From Rhodospirillales bacterium 70-18 (GTDB lineage Bacteria; Pseudomonadota; Alphaproteobacteria; Acetobacterales; Acetobacteraceae): a stretch of 64,000 nucleotides of DNA. The notes below the pieces were generated by a model. The model was not told where the DNA came from. It saw nothing but the letters and a program-made list of their open reading frames with translations, and searched no databases. The position numbers were made by a program, and so were the translations under genes. The DNA is taken from contig MKWE01000015.1 of NCBI GenBank assembly GCA_001899585.1, forward strand, positions 67,067 to 131,066, written 5' to 3'. Positions 1 to 11,362 of this stretch are shown here, in pieces (position 1 is the stretch's first letter; each line of letters starts with the position of its first letter).

Positions 1-2
1 GA

Positions 3-146
3 CCCGCTGGGTTCCTGGTTCCGTCCAATATCTTCGTCCGCCCGCATGAAGGGTGGGGCCTGAAACTGCGCGCCGACGGCACCCGCCGGCGCGATGGGGT
101 GAGTGTATCGTGGTTAATGGCGGGGTCGAGCGGGAGGCGGGCATGA
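3..146 (+). CDS. 3' end of an unidentified upstream gene (partial)
   Basis: An open frame enters from the left edge and reads 47 codons to a TGA at 144-146. The visible tail contains NIFVRPHEGWGLKLRADGTR and looks protein-like, but I do not recognise the family. Its stop overlaps the proposed dnaA start as ATGA (143-146), the usual arrangement of translationally coupled genes. This is the main reason to believe the frame is real. The alternative is that it is chance open frame in high-G+C DNA ahead of dnaA. Confidence 0.35.
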   Translation, partial: PAGFLVPSNIFVRPHEGWGLKLRADGTRRRDGVSVSWLMAGSSGRRA

Positions 147-1609
147 TGGCGGAACAGGCAGTTCCTGCGGAGCCGCAGCTTGCCGCCCAGTGGGCCCGCG
201 TGCGCGGCCGCCTGCAGCAGGAGGTCGGCGACGTCGAATACCGCACCTGGCTGCGGCAGATGACGCTGGTGGGGCTGCATGGCGACGAGATCACCGTGAC
301 GCTGCCGTCGCGCTTCCTGCGCGACTGGGTGCGTAGCCATTACGGCGACCGGCTGAGCACGCTGTGGCAGGCGGAGAACCGGCGGGTGCGCCGGGTGGAG
401 TTGCGGTTCGGCGGCCTGACGCTGGTGGGCAGCCAGCCGCCGGCCGAGGAGGCGGCGAACGGCCCGGCGCTGGCGGAATCCGCGAGCCCCCCGGCGCCGG
501 TTGCCGAAGTGGCGCGCGGCGAAGTGGCGCGGGGTGAGGCGGGCCGGGGCGAGGAGCGGGCCGAGCGGGCGGTGGATGGCGGGCTGCTGGATCCGCGCTT
601 CTCGTTCGACAGCTTTGTGGTCGGCAAGCCGAACGAATTCGCCTATGCCTGCGCCCGCCGGGTGGCCGATGCGCCGGCCAGCCATGGCTTCAACCCGCTG
701 TTCCTGTATGGCGGCGTCGGCCTGGGCAAGACCCACCTGATGAACGCCATCGCCTGGGACCTGACCGACAGCGCCCGGCCGGGCGGGCCGGTCAGCGTGG
801 CCTATATGTCGGCCGAGAAGTTCATGTACCGCTTCATCGCGGCGATCCGCAGCAAGTCCACCATGGAGTTCAAGGAGGAGCTGCGCAGCGTCGATGTGCT
901 GATGATCGACGACCTGCAGTTCCTGATCGGGAAGGATACGACCCAGGAGGAGTTCTTCCACACCTTCAACGCGCTGGTCGATGCCGGCAAGCAGATCGTG
1001 GTGTCGGCCGACAAGTCGCCCTCCGATCTGAGCGGGCTTGAGGAGCGGGTGCGCACGCGGCTGGGCTGCGGCATGGTGGCCGATCTGCACGCGACCACGT
1101 ACGAGCTGCGCATCTCCATCCTGGAGGCCAAGGCGGCGCGCGCCGGGGTGCCGGTGCCGCAGAAGGTGCTGGAGTTCCTGGCGCACAAGATCACCAGCAA
1201 CGTGCGTGAGCTGGAAGGCGCGCTGAACCGGCTGATCGCGCATGCCAACCTGTTCGGCCGCGCGGTGACGCTGGAGGCCACCCAGGAGGTGCTGCACGAC
1301 ATCCTCAAGGCGCATGACCGGCGGGTGACGATCGAGGAGATCCAGCGCCGGGTGTCCGAGCACTGGAACATCCGGCTGACCGACATGTCCTCCGCCCGGC
1401 GGGCGCGCGCGGTGGCCCGGCCGCGGCAGGTGGCGATGTACCTGGCCAAGCAACTCACCAGCCGCTCCCTGCCCGAGATCGGCCGCAAGTTCGGCAACCG
1501 CGACCACACCACGGTGATGCATGCGGTGAGCCGGGTGGCCGAACTGATGGCGGTGGACAGTTCCTTCGCCGAGGATGTGGAGTTGCTGCGCCGGATGCTT
1601 GAATCCTAG
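143..1609 (+). CDS. dnaA: Chromosomal replication initiator protein DnaA
   Basis: DnaA is the AAA+ ATPase that binds DnaA boxes at oriC, melts the origin and recruits the DnaB helicase. The 488-residue product has domain I at about 1-90, an Ala/Glu/Arg-rich linker at about 95-148, the AAA+ core with Walker A GGVGLGKT at 190-197 and Walker B VDVLMIDD, and a C-terminal helix-turn-helix with the family signature RDHTTVMHA near 453-461. I chose ATG 143 because GGAGG lies 5 bases upstream, it overlaps the preceding frame as ATGA, and it gives a normal N-terminus. ATG 146 is almost as good. The frame stays open back to 53, but that extension is Arg-rich and unlike DnaA. It is followed by dnaN, recF and gyrB in the classic order. 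Confidence 0.97.
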   Translation: MMAEQAVPAEPQLAAQWARVRGRLQQEVGDVEYRTWLRQMTLVGLHGDEITVTLPSRFLRDWVRSHYGDRLSTLWQAENRRVRRVELRFGGLTLVGSQPPAEEAANGPALAESASPPAPVAEVARGEVARGEAGRGEERAERAVDGGLLDPRFSFDSFVVGKPNEFAYACARRVADAPASHGFNPLFLYGGVGLGKTHLMNAIAWDLTDSARPGGPVSVAYMSAEKFMYRFIAAIRSKSTMEFKEELRSVDVLMIDDLQFLIGKDTTQEEFFHTFNALVDAGKQIVVSADKSPSDLSGLEERVRTRLGCGMVADLHATTYELRISILEAKAARAGVPVPQKVLEFLAHKITSNVRELEGALNRLIAHANLFGRAVTLEATQEVLHDILKAHDRRVTIEEIQRRVSEHWNIRLTDMSSARRARAVARPRQVAMYLAKQLTSRSLPEIGRKFGNRDHTTVMHAVSRVAELMAVDSSFAEDVELLRRMLES

Positions 1610-1722
1610 GCGAATCCCGGCTTTGCGGCGTATCACCGGGTTGCTACAGTGGACGACCGATTCGCTGGCGCGGGGGCTCGCCTGTCCAGCTTACCCAGAG
1701 GCCGGTCCAAGAGGATGACCCG

Positions 1723-2847
1723 ATGAAGTTCAAGGCCGACCGCGCGACCCTTCTGCGGGCGCTTGCCCATGTGCAGAGCGTGGTGGAGAAGCGCAACACC
1801 ATCCCCATCCTCGCCAACGTCATGATCGCCGTGCGCGACGGCAAGCTGACCCTGACCGCCACCGACATGGAAATCGCCGTCGTCGAGGACGTGGCCGCCG
1901 CCACCAGCCGCAACGGCGCCTGCACCGCGCCGGCCTCCACGCTGTACGAGATCGTGCGCAAGCTGCCCGACGGCGCGGAGGTGGAGCTGGACTGCCCGGG
2001 CGGGGACGCGCAGCTCGCGCTGCGGGCCGGGCGCTATGCGACCAGCCTGGTGGTGCTGCCGACCGAGGATTTTCCCTCGATGACCGCCGGCACGCTGCCG
2101 CATAAATTCGCCTTGCCGGCGCATACGCTGCGCGCGCTGATCGATCGCACGCGCTTCGCCATCAGCACCGAGGAAACCCGCTACTACCTCAACGGCATCT
2201 ACTTGCATGCCGGCGAGAGCGACGGCGTGCCGGTGCTGCGCGCGGTGGCCACCGACGGCCACCGGCTGGCCCGGGTGGAGGAGCCGCTGCCGGAGGGCGC
2301 GGCCTCGATGCCCGGCGTGATCGTGCCGCGCAAGACCATCAACGAACTGCGCAAGCTGCTGGACGAGGTGACCTCGGATGTGGAGGTGGCGCTGTCGGAC
2401 ACCCGCATCCAGTTCCGCGTCGGCGCCATCACGCTGACCAGCAAGCTGATCGACGGCACCTTCCCGGAATACGAGCGGGTGATCCCGCGCGACAACGACA
2501 AGGTGCTGCGCGTCGGCAAGAAGGACTTCTCCGACGCGGTGGCGCGCGTGGCGGCGATTTCGTCGGAGCGTTCGCGCCCGGTGAAGCTGTCGCTGGCGCG
2601 CGACCTGCTGGTGCTGTCCGCCTCCAGCCCCGAGCAGGGGACGGCGACCGAGGAACTGGACGGCGACCGGGTGAAATACGAGTCCGGCCCGCTGGAGATC
2701 GGCTTCCAGGCGCGCTACCTCAACGACATCACCGACCAGATCACCGACCAGGTGGAGTTCCGCTTCGCCGACGGCGCCGCCCCCACCGTGGTGCAGGATG
2801 CCGCGGACAGCAGCGCGCTGTATGTGCTGATGCCGATGAGGGTCTGA
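1723..2847 (+). CDS. dnaN: DNA polymerase III sliding clamp (beta subunit)
   Basis: The beta clamp forms a dimeric ring on DNA that tethers polymerase III and other replication and repair proteins. The 374-residue product has the normal length for three tandem clamp folds of about 120 residues each. It begins MKFKADRATLLRALAHVQSV and ends with the typical LMPMRV tail, which forms part of the partner-binding pocket. It lies 113 bases after dnaA, a gap large enough for its own promoter. An AGAGG-like ribosome site lies about 8 bases before the ATG. Confidence 0.97.
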   Translation: MKFKADRATLLRALAHVQSVVEKRNTIPILANVMIAVRDGKLTLTATDMEIAVVEDVAAATSRNGACTAPASTLYEIVRKLPDGAEVELDCPGGDAQLALRAGRYATSLVVLPTEDFPSMTAGTLPHKFALPAHTLRALIDRTRFAISTEETRYYLNGIYLHAGESDGVPVLRAVATDGHRLARVEEPLPEGAASMPGVIVPRKTINELRKLLDEVTSDVEVALSDTRIQFRVGAITLTSKLIDGTFPEYERVIPRDNDKVLRVGKKDFSDAVARVAAISSERSRPVKLSLARDLLVLSASSPEQGTATEELDGDRVKYESGPLEIGFQARYLNDITDQITDQVEFRFADGAAPTVVQDAADSSALYVLMPMRV

Positions 2848-2876
2848 CGACGGCGGGCCAGACTCGCCCGCCCGCC

Positions 2877-4010
2877 GTGCCCGCGCTGCGCCTGCTGCGC
2901 CTCAGCCTCAGCCAGTTCCGCAGCTATGCGAGGCTGACCTGGCAGCCGGCCGGGCGGATCGTGGTGATCGCCGGCGCCAATGGCAGCGGCAAGACCAACC
3001 TGCTGGAGGCGATCTCGCTGCTGGTGCCCGGCCGTGGGCTGCGCGGCGCGCGGATCGGCGACCTGGTGCGCCGTGGCGCCACTGCCTGGGCCGTGAACGG
3101 CCGCTTCGCCACGCCCGAGGGGCCGGTGGAGATCGCCACCGGCACCCCGCCCGATGGGCCGGCCGACCGGCGGGTGTTCCGGCTCGATGGGGTGGCGCCG
3201 CGCAGCCAGGCGGAGTTGGCCGCCCATGCCGCCGCGGTGTGGCTGACGCCGCAGATGGACCGGCTGTTCCAGGAGGGGCCTTCCGGCCGGCGGCGCTTCC
3301 TTGACCGGCTGACCTTTGCGCTGGAGCCCGGCCATGCCCGCGAGGTGGCGGCGTTCGACACCGCGATGGCGCAGCGCAACCGCCTGCTGGCGGAGCGGCG
3401 GGACGACCGGGCCTGGCTGGCCGGGCTGGAGGAGTCCATGGCGCGCCACGCGGTGGCTGCGACCGCCGCGCGCATGGGGCTGGTGGCGCGGCTGAACGCG
3501 ACGCCGGCCGGTGCTTTTCCGCAGGCCCGGATGGCGCTGCTGTGCCCGATCGCGGCGCGGCTGGCCGAGCGCCCGGCGCTGGAGGTGGAGGACTGGCTGC
3601 GCGGCGCCCTGGAGGCCGGGCGCGGGGCGGATGCGGCCAGCGGTTCCTCCGCCCTGGGCGCGCACCGCGCCGATATGGGCCTGGAGGATGCCGCCAGCGG
3701 CCTGCCGGCGGCACTGGCCAGCACTGGCCAGCAGAAAGCGCTGCTGATCGGCGTGGTGCTGGCCCATGCCGCGTTGCTGGCCGAGGCGCGCGGGGCGGCG
3801 CCGCTGCTGCTGCTGGACGAGCCGGTGGTGCATCTGGACGCGGGCCGCCGCGCCGCCCTGTTCGCGGCCCTCGTCGCCGGGCCGGCGCAGTGTTTCATGA
3901 CCGGTACGGACAGCGATGTGTTCGCGCCGTTGCGTGGGGTCGCGGAGGGGGTGCGCACCGGGGACGAGGGGCTGGATGCCGATCCGGCGTTTCCGGCGCC
4001 AGGGGCCTGA
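2877..4010 (+). CDS. recF: DNA replication and repair protein RecF
   Basis: RecF is an SMC-like ATPase that helps RecOR load RecA at gapped DNA and stalled forks. The 377-residue product shows Walker A GANGSGKT at residues 33-40, LEAISLLVPGRGLR just after it, an ABC-type STGQQKALL signature and Walker B LLLLDEPVVHLD near the C-terminus. Translation starts at GTG 2877, 29 bases after the dnaN stop, so the two are probably cotranscribed. The start is supported by the usual RecF opening LRLSLSQFRSYARL. Confidence 0.96.
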   Translation: MPALRLLRLSLSQFRSYARLTWQPAGRIVVIAGANGSGKTNLLEAISLLVPGRGLRGARIGDLVRRGATAWAVNGRFATPEGPVEIATGTPPDGPADRRVFRLDGVAPRSQAELAAHAAAVWLTPQMDRLFQEGPSGRRRFLDRLTFALEPGHAREVAAFDTAMAQRNRLLAERRDDRAWLAGLEESMARHAVAATAARMGLVARLNATPAGAFPQARMALLCPIAARLAERPALEVEDWLRGALEAGRGADAASGSSALGAHRADMGLEDAASGLPAALASTGQQKALLIGVVLAHAALLAEARGAAPLLLLDEPVVHLDAGRRAALFAALVAGPAQCFMTGTDSDVFAPLRGVAEGVRTGDEGLDADPAFPAPGA

Positions 4011-4049
4011 GCGGCGCTGCCCCGCGCCCCGCCCATATATGAAGTATCG

Positions 4050-4122
4050 GGGGCCGAGCCCCTGGACCTCGATATTTTAAGCCATGATATCTCAAAGGGT
4101 TGAGGTCCAGGGGCTCGGCCCC
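4050..4122. repeat. Perfect 21-bp inverted repeat between recF and gyrB
   Basis: Two perfectly complementary 21-base arms lie at 4050-4070 and 4102-4122, separated by a 31-base A/T-rich loop containing ATATTTTAAG. Each arm contains the self-complementary core GGGGCCGAGCCCC or its match. The stem would act as a strong hairpin 40 bases after recF and 142 bases before gyrB. There is no uridine tract beyond it, so it is not a textbook terminator. From memory, GGGGCTCGGCCCC palindromes are scattered through Acetobacteraceae genomes. This is one copy only and I could not check for others. Confidence 0.8.
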
Positions 4123-4225
4123 TGGCGGGTCCGGGCAGAGCCCGGCGCCTGCCTTTGCCTTGCCGCCCTCCGTCCCCGCCGCATCCGGCGACGGAGGTGG
4201 CTAAATCCGCGCATCTGCTCTATAA

Positions 4226-6727
<2,502 letters not shown>

Positions 6728-6973
6728 GCCGCGGCCCGGGGGCGGGTGCTCCTTGCCTCGGAATGCGGCATTATGGCCCGGCGCGATGACGGCGGACGCG
6801 GCCGATGGCTCGGTGAGCACGTCCGACGGACTTCCTTCGCCACACGGCCGTCGCGGGCGATACCACGCGCGGCCGCGGCGGCACGAACTGCCGGCGATGC
6901 GGTATCAGCCTGGGCAGGGGGCTGGCGAGGGGCTTGGCGCAGCTCGGCGGATTTTTTCGTCCTTTTCCGTGCC

Positions 6974-9610
6974 CTATTTTGGCGACCGGGCCGGATGCAG
7001 CACCAGCTTCTCGATCTCGACGGCGATGAACACGATGCTGGACAGCGCGAAGCAGCCTGCCAATTCGATCACCGAAAGCGGCTCGGTGCCGAAGATGGCG
7101 TTCAGGGGCGGCGCATAGACCACCGCCATCTGCAGCGCGACCGTCACGAGCACGGCCAGCAGCATTGGCTTGTTGGTCATCACCCCCTGGCGGAACAATG
7201 AGTCGCGTTCGGAGCGGATCGCCAGCACGTGGCCCAGCTGCGAGAGGGTGAGCACGGTGAACACCATCGTCTGCCAGTGCGCGGGTCCTTGGCCCATGGC
7301 GACGACCTGGGTCAGCAGGGCGATGCCGGCCATGAGCAGGCCGACCCAGATGATGTGCCGCCCCATGCCGCGTGCGAACATGCTCTCCTGCGCCGGGCGG
7401 GGCGGGCGCTGCATCGTCAGCCGCTCGGCGGGCTCGGCGGCCAGGGCGAGGCCCGGCAGGCCATCGGTGACAAGGTTGATCCACAGGATCTGGATCGGCA
7501 GCAGCGGCACCGGCAGGCCCAGGAAGGGGGCGAGGAAGATGGTCCAGATCTCGGCCGAGTTGCAGGTGACGGCGTAGCGCACGAACTTGCGGATGTTGTC
7601 GTAGATGCGCCGGCCCTCGTGCACGGCTACGACGATGGTGGCGAAGTTGTCGTCCAGGAGGACCAGGCTGGCCGCGTCGCGCGCCACGTCGGTGCCGCCG
7701 CGCCCCATCGCGACGCCGATATCCGCCCGCGCCAGGGCCGGCGCGTCGTTGACCCCGTCGCCGGTCATCGCCACCAGCGCACCGCCGTGCTGGAGCGCCG
7801 CGACGATGCGGATCTTCTGCGCGGGATCGACGCGGGCATAGACACGCAGGCCCGCCACCTTGCGAGCCAGTTCGTCGTCCGGCATGGCGGCGAGCGCACT
7901 GCCGGTGGTCGCGTGGTCGGTCGGCCCGGCGATGCCGAGCGCGCGGGCAACGGCGAGCGCGGTGGCGGGGTGGTCGCCGGTGATCATGACCGGCACGATC
8001 CCGGCGGCATTGCAGGTGGCAACCGCGGCGCGGGCCTCCGGGCGCGGCGGGTCGATGAGGCCGATCAGGCCGAGCAGCGTCAGGTCCTGTTCAGCCTCGG
8101 CGTCGTCGGCGGCGGGCAGGCTGTCCCAGTGGCGGAAGGCGAAGGCCAGCACGCGCAGCCCGTCGTCGGCCATGCGATGCGCGGCCTGCAGCATCTGGGC
8201 AGGGTCGCAGGGCGCGGTGCGATCGACGGTGGCAACGCGGGCGCAGCGCGCCAGCACGACCTCGGGCGCGCCCTTGGTGTAGGCCACCAGGCCAGCGGGC
8301 GCCCGGTGGAACGTGGTCATGCGCATGCGCTCCGAGTCGAACGGCATCTCCATCACGCGTGGCGTAGCGGCCGCCAGCACCGTTCCGTCATGCCCGGCGG
8401 CCCGGGCTGCCTGCCACAGCGCGAGTTCCGTGGGGTCGCCGTTCGGCGCGCCATCCCTGCCGGGTGCCACGTCGCTGCACAGCGCCATCGCCTCCAGCAG
8501 ACGCGCATCCGGCATCCGCGCCCCGTCCAGCGCCGCGACCTCCTGGCGCCCCGACCACAGCACTGCCTCGGTCGCCTGCATCCGGTTCTCGGTCAGTGTG
8601 CCGGTCTTGTCCGAGCAGATGACGGAGACGGACCCCAGCGTCTCCACCGCCGGCAGGCGCCGGATCAGGGCGTTGGCCTGCACCATCCGCCGTGCGCCCA
8701 GCGCCAGCAGCACGGTCACCACCGCCGGCAGCGCCTCGGGGATCGCCGCCACCGCCAGGCTCAGCGCGGTCAGCAGCATGTGCAAGGGCGGTTCGCCGCG
8801 CAGGATGCCGATGGCCAGGATCACCACGCAGATCGCCACAGCGGCGAGAGCCAGATGGCGCCCGAGCACCGACAGGCGTCGCTGCAAAGGGGTCAGTGTC
8901 TCCGGCGTCTCGGCGAGCATGCCGGCGATGCGGCCAAGCTCCGTGGCCATCCCGGTCGCGACCACCACGCCGCGGCCGCGTCCGAACAGCACCGCCGTGC
9001 CCTTGTAGGCCATGTTCGTCCGGTCGCCGAGCGTCAGTTCGGTTTCGGCCAGCGGCCCGCTGCTCTTCTCGACCGGGACGGATTCGCCGGTGAGCGCCGC
9101 TTCCCCCAGTTTCAGGGCATGCACCTCGATCAGCCGAAGGTCGGCCGGGATTGCATTGCCGGCCTCCAGGAGCACGATGTCGCCGGGCACCAGCGCGGCG
9201 GCGGAAACGCTCTGCGCCACGCCGCCGCGCACCACCGTCGCCTGGCCGGCGGCCATGCGGCGCAGCGATGCGAGGGTATTGGCGGCACGGTATTCCTGGA
9301 TGAAGCCGACCACCGCGTTCAGCGCCACGATGGCGACGATGGCGATCGTGTCGCCGGCCTCGCCGACCAGGCCGGCGACCAGCGCGGCGGCGATCAGTAT
9401 CAGCGTCATGAAGTTGGTGAACTGGCCAAGCGCCATGCGCCACGGCCCGCGGGCGGTCCGTTCGCGGATGGCGTTCGGTCCGTGCTCCGCCAGAAGCCCC
9501 GCCGCGGCCGCCTCGGTGAGCCCCCGCGCCGTGTCCGCGCCGAGCTGGCGCAGCACCGCTGCCGCGCCCATCGCGTGCCATGGCGGCACCCTGGCGGGAG
9601 TGTCAGCCAT
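6974..9610 (-). CDS. P2-type cation-transporting ATPase
   Basis: This membrane pump couples ATP hydrolysis to cation export, probably Ca2+ or a similar ion. The 878-residue product has an N-terminal cation-ATPase domain, the actuator motif TGES (ALTGESVPVEK), the phosphorylation motif DKTGT with Asp334, the hinge TGDGVNDAPAL, and SERCA-like transmembrane segments including AAIPEALPAV and NLVTDGLPGL. No cytoplasmic Cys metal-binding domain is seen, arguing against a heavy-metal P1B pump. I chose ATG 9610; the open frame continues 22 codons upstream without protein-like character. Its start overlaps the end of the broken exchanger gene, suggesting a former operon. Substrate is inferred from the family only. 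Confidence 0.9.
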   Translation of the reverse strand: MADTPARVPPWHAMGAAAVLRQLGADTARGLTEAAAAGLLAEHGPNAIRERTARGPWRMALGQFTNFMTLILIAAALVAGLVGEAGDTIAIVAIVALNAVVGFIQEYRAANTLASLRRMAAGQATVVRGGVAQSVSAAALVPGDIVLLEAGNAIPADLRLIEVHALKLGEAALTGESVPVEKSSGPLAETELTLGDRTNMAYKGTAVLFGRGRGVVVATGMATELGRIAGMLAETPETLTPLQRRLSVLGRHLALAAVAICVVILAIGILRGEPPLHMLLTALSLAVAAIPEALPAVVTVLLALGARRMVQANALIRRLPAVETLGSVSVICSDKTGTLTENRMQATEAVLWSGRQEVAALDGARMPDARLLEAMALCSDVAPGRDGAPNGDPTELALWQAARAAGHDGTVLAAATPRVMEMPFDSERMRMTTFHRAPAGLVAYTKGAPEVVLARCARVATVDRTAPCDPAQMLQAAHRMADDGLRVLAFAFRHWDSLPAADDAEAEQDLTLLGLIGLIDPPRPEARAAVATCNAAGIVPVMITGDHPATALAVARALGIAGPTDHATTGSALAAMPDDELARKVAGLRVYARVDPAQKIRIVAALQHGGALVAMTGDGVNDAPALARADIGVAMGRGGTDVARDAASLVLLDDNFATIVVAVHEGRRIYDNIRKFVRYAVTCNSAEIWTIFLAPFLGLPVPLLPIQILWINLVTDGLPGLALAAEPAERLTMQRPPRPAQESMFARGMGRHIIWVGLLMAGIALLTQVVAMGQGPAHWQTMVFTVLTLSQLGHVLAIRSERDSLFRQGVMTNKPMLLAVLVTVALQMAVVYAPPLNAIFGTEPLSVIELAGCFALSSIVFIAVEIEKLVLHPARSPK

Positions 9611-10090
9611 GCAGGAACATCGCACGCATGGCGATGACATAGAACGGCGCGATGATCGCCGCACTGCCACCGACATGCCCGATCGGGAACGCCAAACCCT
9701 GGCCCCGCAGCAGGATGTTCATGCCGACGAACCCGATCAGCATGACGCCGAAGCCGGCCGACGGCACATGGCCAGGCCGACACGACGATACATGCTCTCC
9801 CCTCGCTGCGCGAAGTCCGCCACGGCCAGGATCAGCAGGTTGAACACACAGGACCCCAGCGCATCGCCAACGACAATGTCCACCGACCCGGTAAGCGTGA
9901 CCGCGCTGGCCCCGGTCACGAGTTCCGGCAGCGACGTTGCAATGGCCAACAGAACCAGGCAGATCCAGTTGCCGGACAGGCCGGTCTTGTCGGAAATCAC
10001 GTCGGCGCTGTGGCACAGTTGCGGCGCCGCCGCGGCGACAATGCCGAGGCAGGCCGCAAACCGCAACCAAGTCGTGACCAGCGCGTCCAT
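9603..10090 (-). pseudogene. Sodium/calcium exchanger (CaCA family) remnant, frameshifted and half-length
   Basis: The N-terminal half of a cation/Ca2+ antiporter is split over two frames. The first reads from ATG 10090 through KTGLSGNWICLVLLAIATSL, PELVTGASAV and the alpha-repeat motif GDALGSCVFNLLI. It then leaves the frame near 9770-9785, after RGESMYRR. The next frame continues SAGFGVMLIGFVGMNILLRG to a TGA at 9603-9605. Spacing across the break fits loss of one base. The second inverted membrane repeat expected in a ~330-residue family member is absent, so the gene is both frameshifted and truncated. Its stop overlaps the ATPase start, consistent with an ancestral ion-transport operon. 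Confidence 0.8.
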
Positions 10091-10260
10091 GGGCTGCTGC
10101 ACCTGAATCTGAGTGCCCATGGTCAAAGTCGATTCGGGGCTTCGAATCAAGCCCTGATTCACGGCAACATACGGCAGCCCATTGGCGAGATAAAATTTTT
10201 CGGTGCCTTCTCCTCCATGAGGCCACTCTGATTTGAGTTGCGCGGATCATTGCGATCCGG

Positions 10261-10540
10261 ATCTTCATGGCGCAGCTGCCGGAACTGACCAACATGCCAT
10301 CGCTGACCTATGTGATGGTCGCGCGCGGGCTTGCCGTCATCTAGCTGTTCCCGCGGCTGACCAAGGCGGTGCCCTCGCTGCTGATCCGCATTATCGTGCT
10401 GACCGCCATCTCGCTGCCGCTGAAGATGGACATCCGTAGTGTGGGCGACATGCGCCAACTGTCCTCCATCTTGCCGGTGTTCCTGCTGCCGCGGGTGCCG
10501 CGCACCCTGGCGACGCTGTGGCTGGTGCTGCCCTATGCGG
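10261..10540 (+). pseudogene. SulP-family anion permease fragment
   Basis: An internal piece of a SulP (sulfate permease/SLC26-like) transporter is readable: IFMAQLPELTNMPSLTYVMV, then an in-frame TAG at 10342-10344, then LFPRLTKAVPSLLIRIIVLT, SVGDMRQLSSILP and LWLVLPYAA. The start, the rest of the membrane domain and the STAS domain are missing. Coding similarity stops abruptly near 10540, where the next readable segment is a universal stress protein in another frame. This points to a deletion that fused two neighbouring genes. No functional product is expected. Confidence 0.72.
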
Positions 10541-11190
10541 CGCGTCGGTGGAGGTGCTGCACGTGCTCGGCCGGCGCGATGTGGCAATGGCGCTCGCCGA
10601 TTTCAGCGGCACGCTGGGTGCGGAGGCGCGCGACACGCTGCCGGGTGAACTGGCCGGCCTGGACGAACAGAAATCCAAGTTCGCCCAGCGACGGGGCCGA
10701 TTGCTGCTGGACGAGGCTCGCGCGCGCCTGGCAGCCGCTGGCGTGGTCGATGTCGCCACAAAGCCGCGCCACGGCGAGTTGGTGGAGACGGTGCGGGAAT
10801 TCGAGATTGGCGCCGATATGATCGTGATCGGCAAGCGCGGCGAGGCGGCCGATTTCGCCACGCTGCCTGAAGGCAGTGGATCACGTCGCCAGAAGTCCGA
10901 TCTTCGACGGGCTGGACTGTCGGCTGCTCACCGCGGGCGCGGATACACCCGAGACGCGCAGGCGCCTGGACGATGCCGTGTCCCTGTTGTGCGCCGCCGG
11001 CTATGTGGTGCAGGCCGATATCGTGCCCGGCCCGGCCGACGCCGCGATCGCCCGCCGGGTCGAAGCCGACGGCATCGATCTGCTGGTGATGGGCGCCTAC
11101 GGCCATTCCCGTATCCGCAGCCTGGTGATCGGCTCCACCACCACCGAGTTGATCCGCTCGTGCAAAATCCCGGTGGCGCTGTTCCGCTAA
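10539..11190 (+). pseudogene. Tandem-domain universal stress protein (UspA) with internal deletion and frameshift
   Basis: Two UspA domains are recognisable in different frames. The first lacks its start and reads ASVEVLHVLGRRDVAMALAD to GADMIVIGKRGEAADFA. It then breaks at about 10870 and continues in a second frame as KAVDHVARSPIFDGLDCRLL through DLLVMGAYGHSRIRSLVIGS to a TAA at 11188-11190. The first domain's C-terminus and the second domain's N-terminus are missing at the break, so a deletion joined them out of frame. The nucleotide-binding G-x2-G-x9-G(S/T) signature survives only in domain 2. A truncated product from ATG 10876 is possible but unlikely to matter. Confidence 0.75.
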
Positions 11191-11280
11191 GGCGGTCCGC
11201 TAAGGCGCCGACGATCGAGGCTTCGTGCTGCTGCCGTTGCCCCGCCCGGCGGGGGGCGGGTGATCTGCCGCATACTCCAA

Positions 11281-11301
11281 TTGCAATTCACTCGCAATTG
11301 C
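11281..11301. promoter_or_regulatory. Putative iron-responsive operator upstream of hemP
   Basis: The inverted repeat GCAATT-N7-AATTGC (11283-11288 and 11296-11301) lies 62 bases before hemP, within TTGCAATTCACTCGCAATTG. It is A/T-rich against a very G+C-rich background and resembles the TGCAA-N-TTGCA type of Fur-family site known in alphaproteobacteria. Position and context suggest iron- or haem-dependent control of the whole haem-uptake locus. Which regulator binds (Fur, Irr or other) cannot be decided from sequence. The preceding 90 bases (11191-11280) show nothing else of note. Confidence 0.5.
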
Positions 11302-11362
11302 GTTACCCATCGCCGTCAACGCATATCAACCGGCGATCGATCCGCCGGCAGACGGAGCCATC

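Noticed and set aside
53..142. N-terminal extension of dnaA to position 53
   Set aside because: The extra 30 residues are Arg/Pro-rich and unlike DnaA; the internal ATG 143 has a GGAGG ribosome site and ATGA overlap.
1..1722. oriC with DnaA boxes
   Set aside because: I could not find clustered TTATCCACA-like sites or an A/T-rich unwinding region around dnaA or in the dnaA-dnaN gap; the origin may lie outside the window.
7229..9637. 802-residue plus-strand frame opposite the cation ATPase
   Set aside because: Composition is His/Gln/Arg-rich antisense noise; the minus strand encodes all P-type ATPase motifs.
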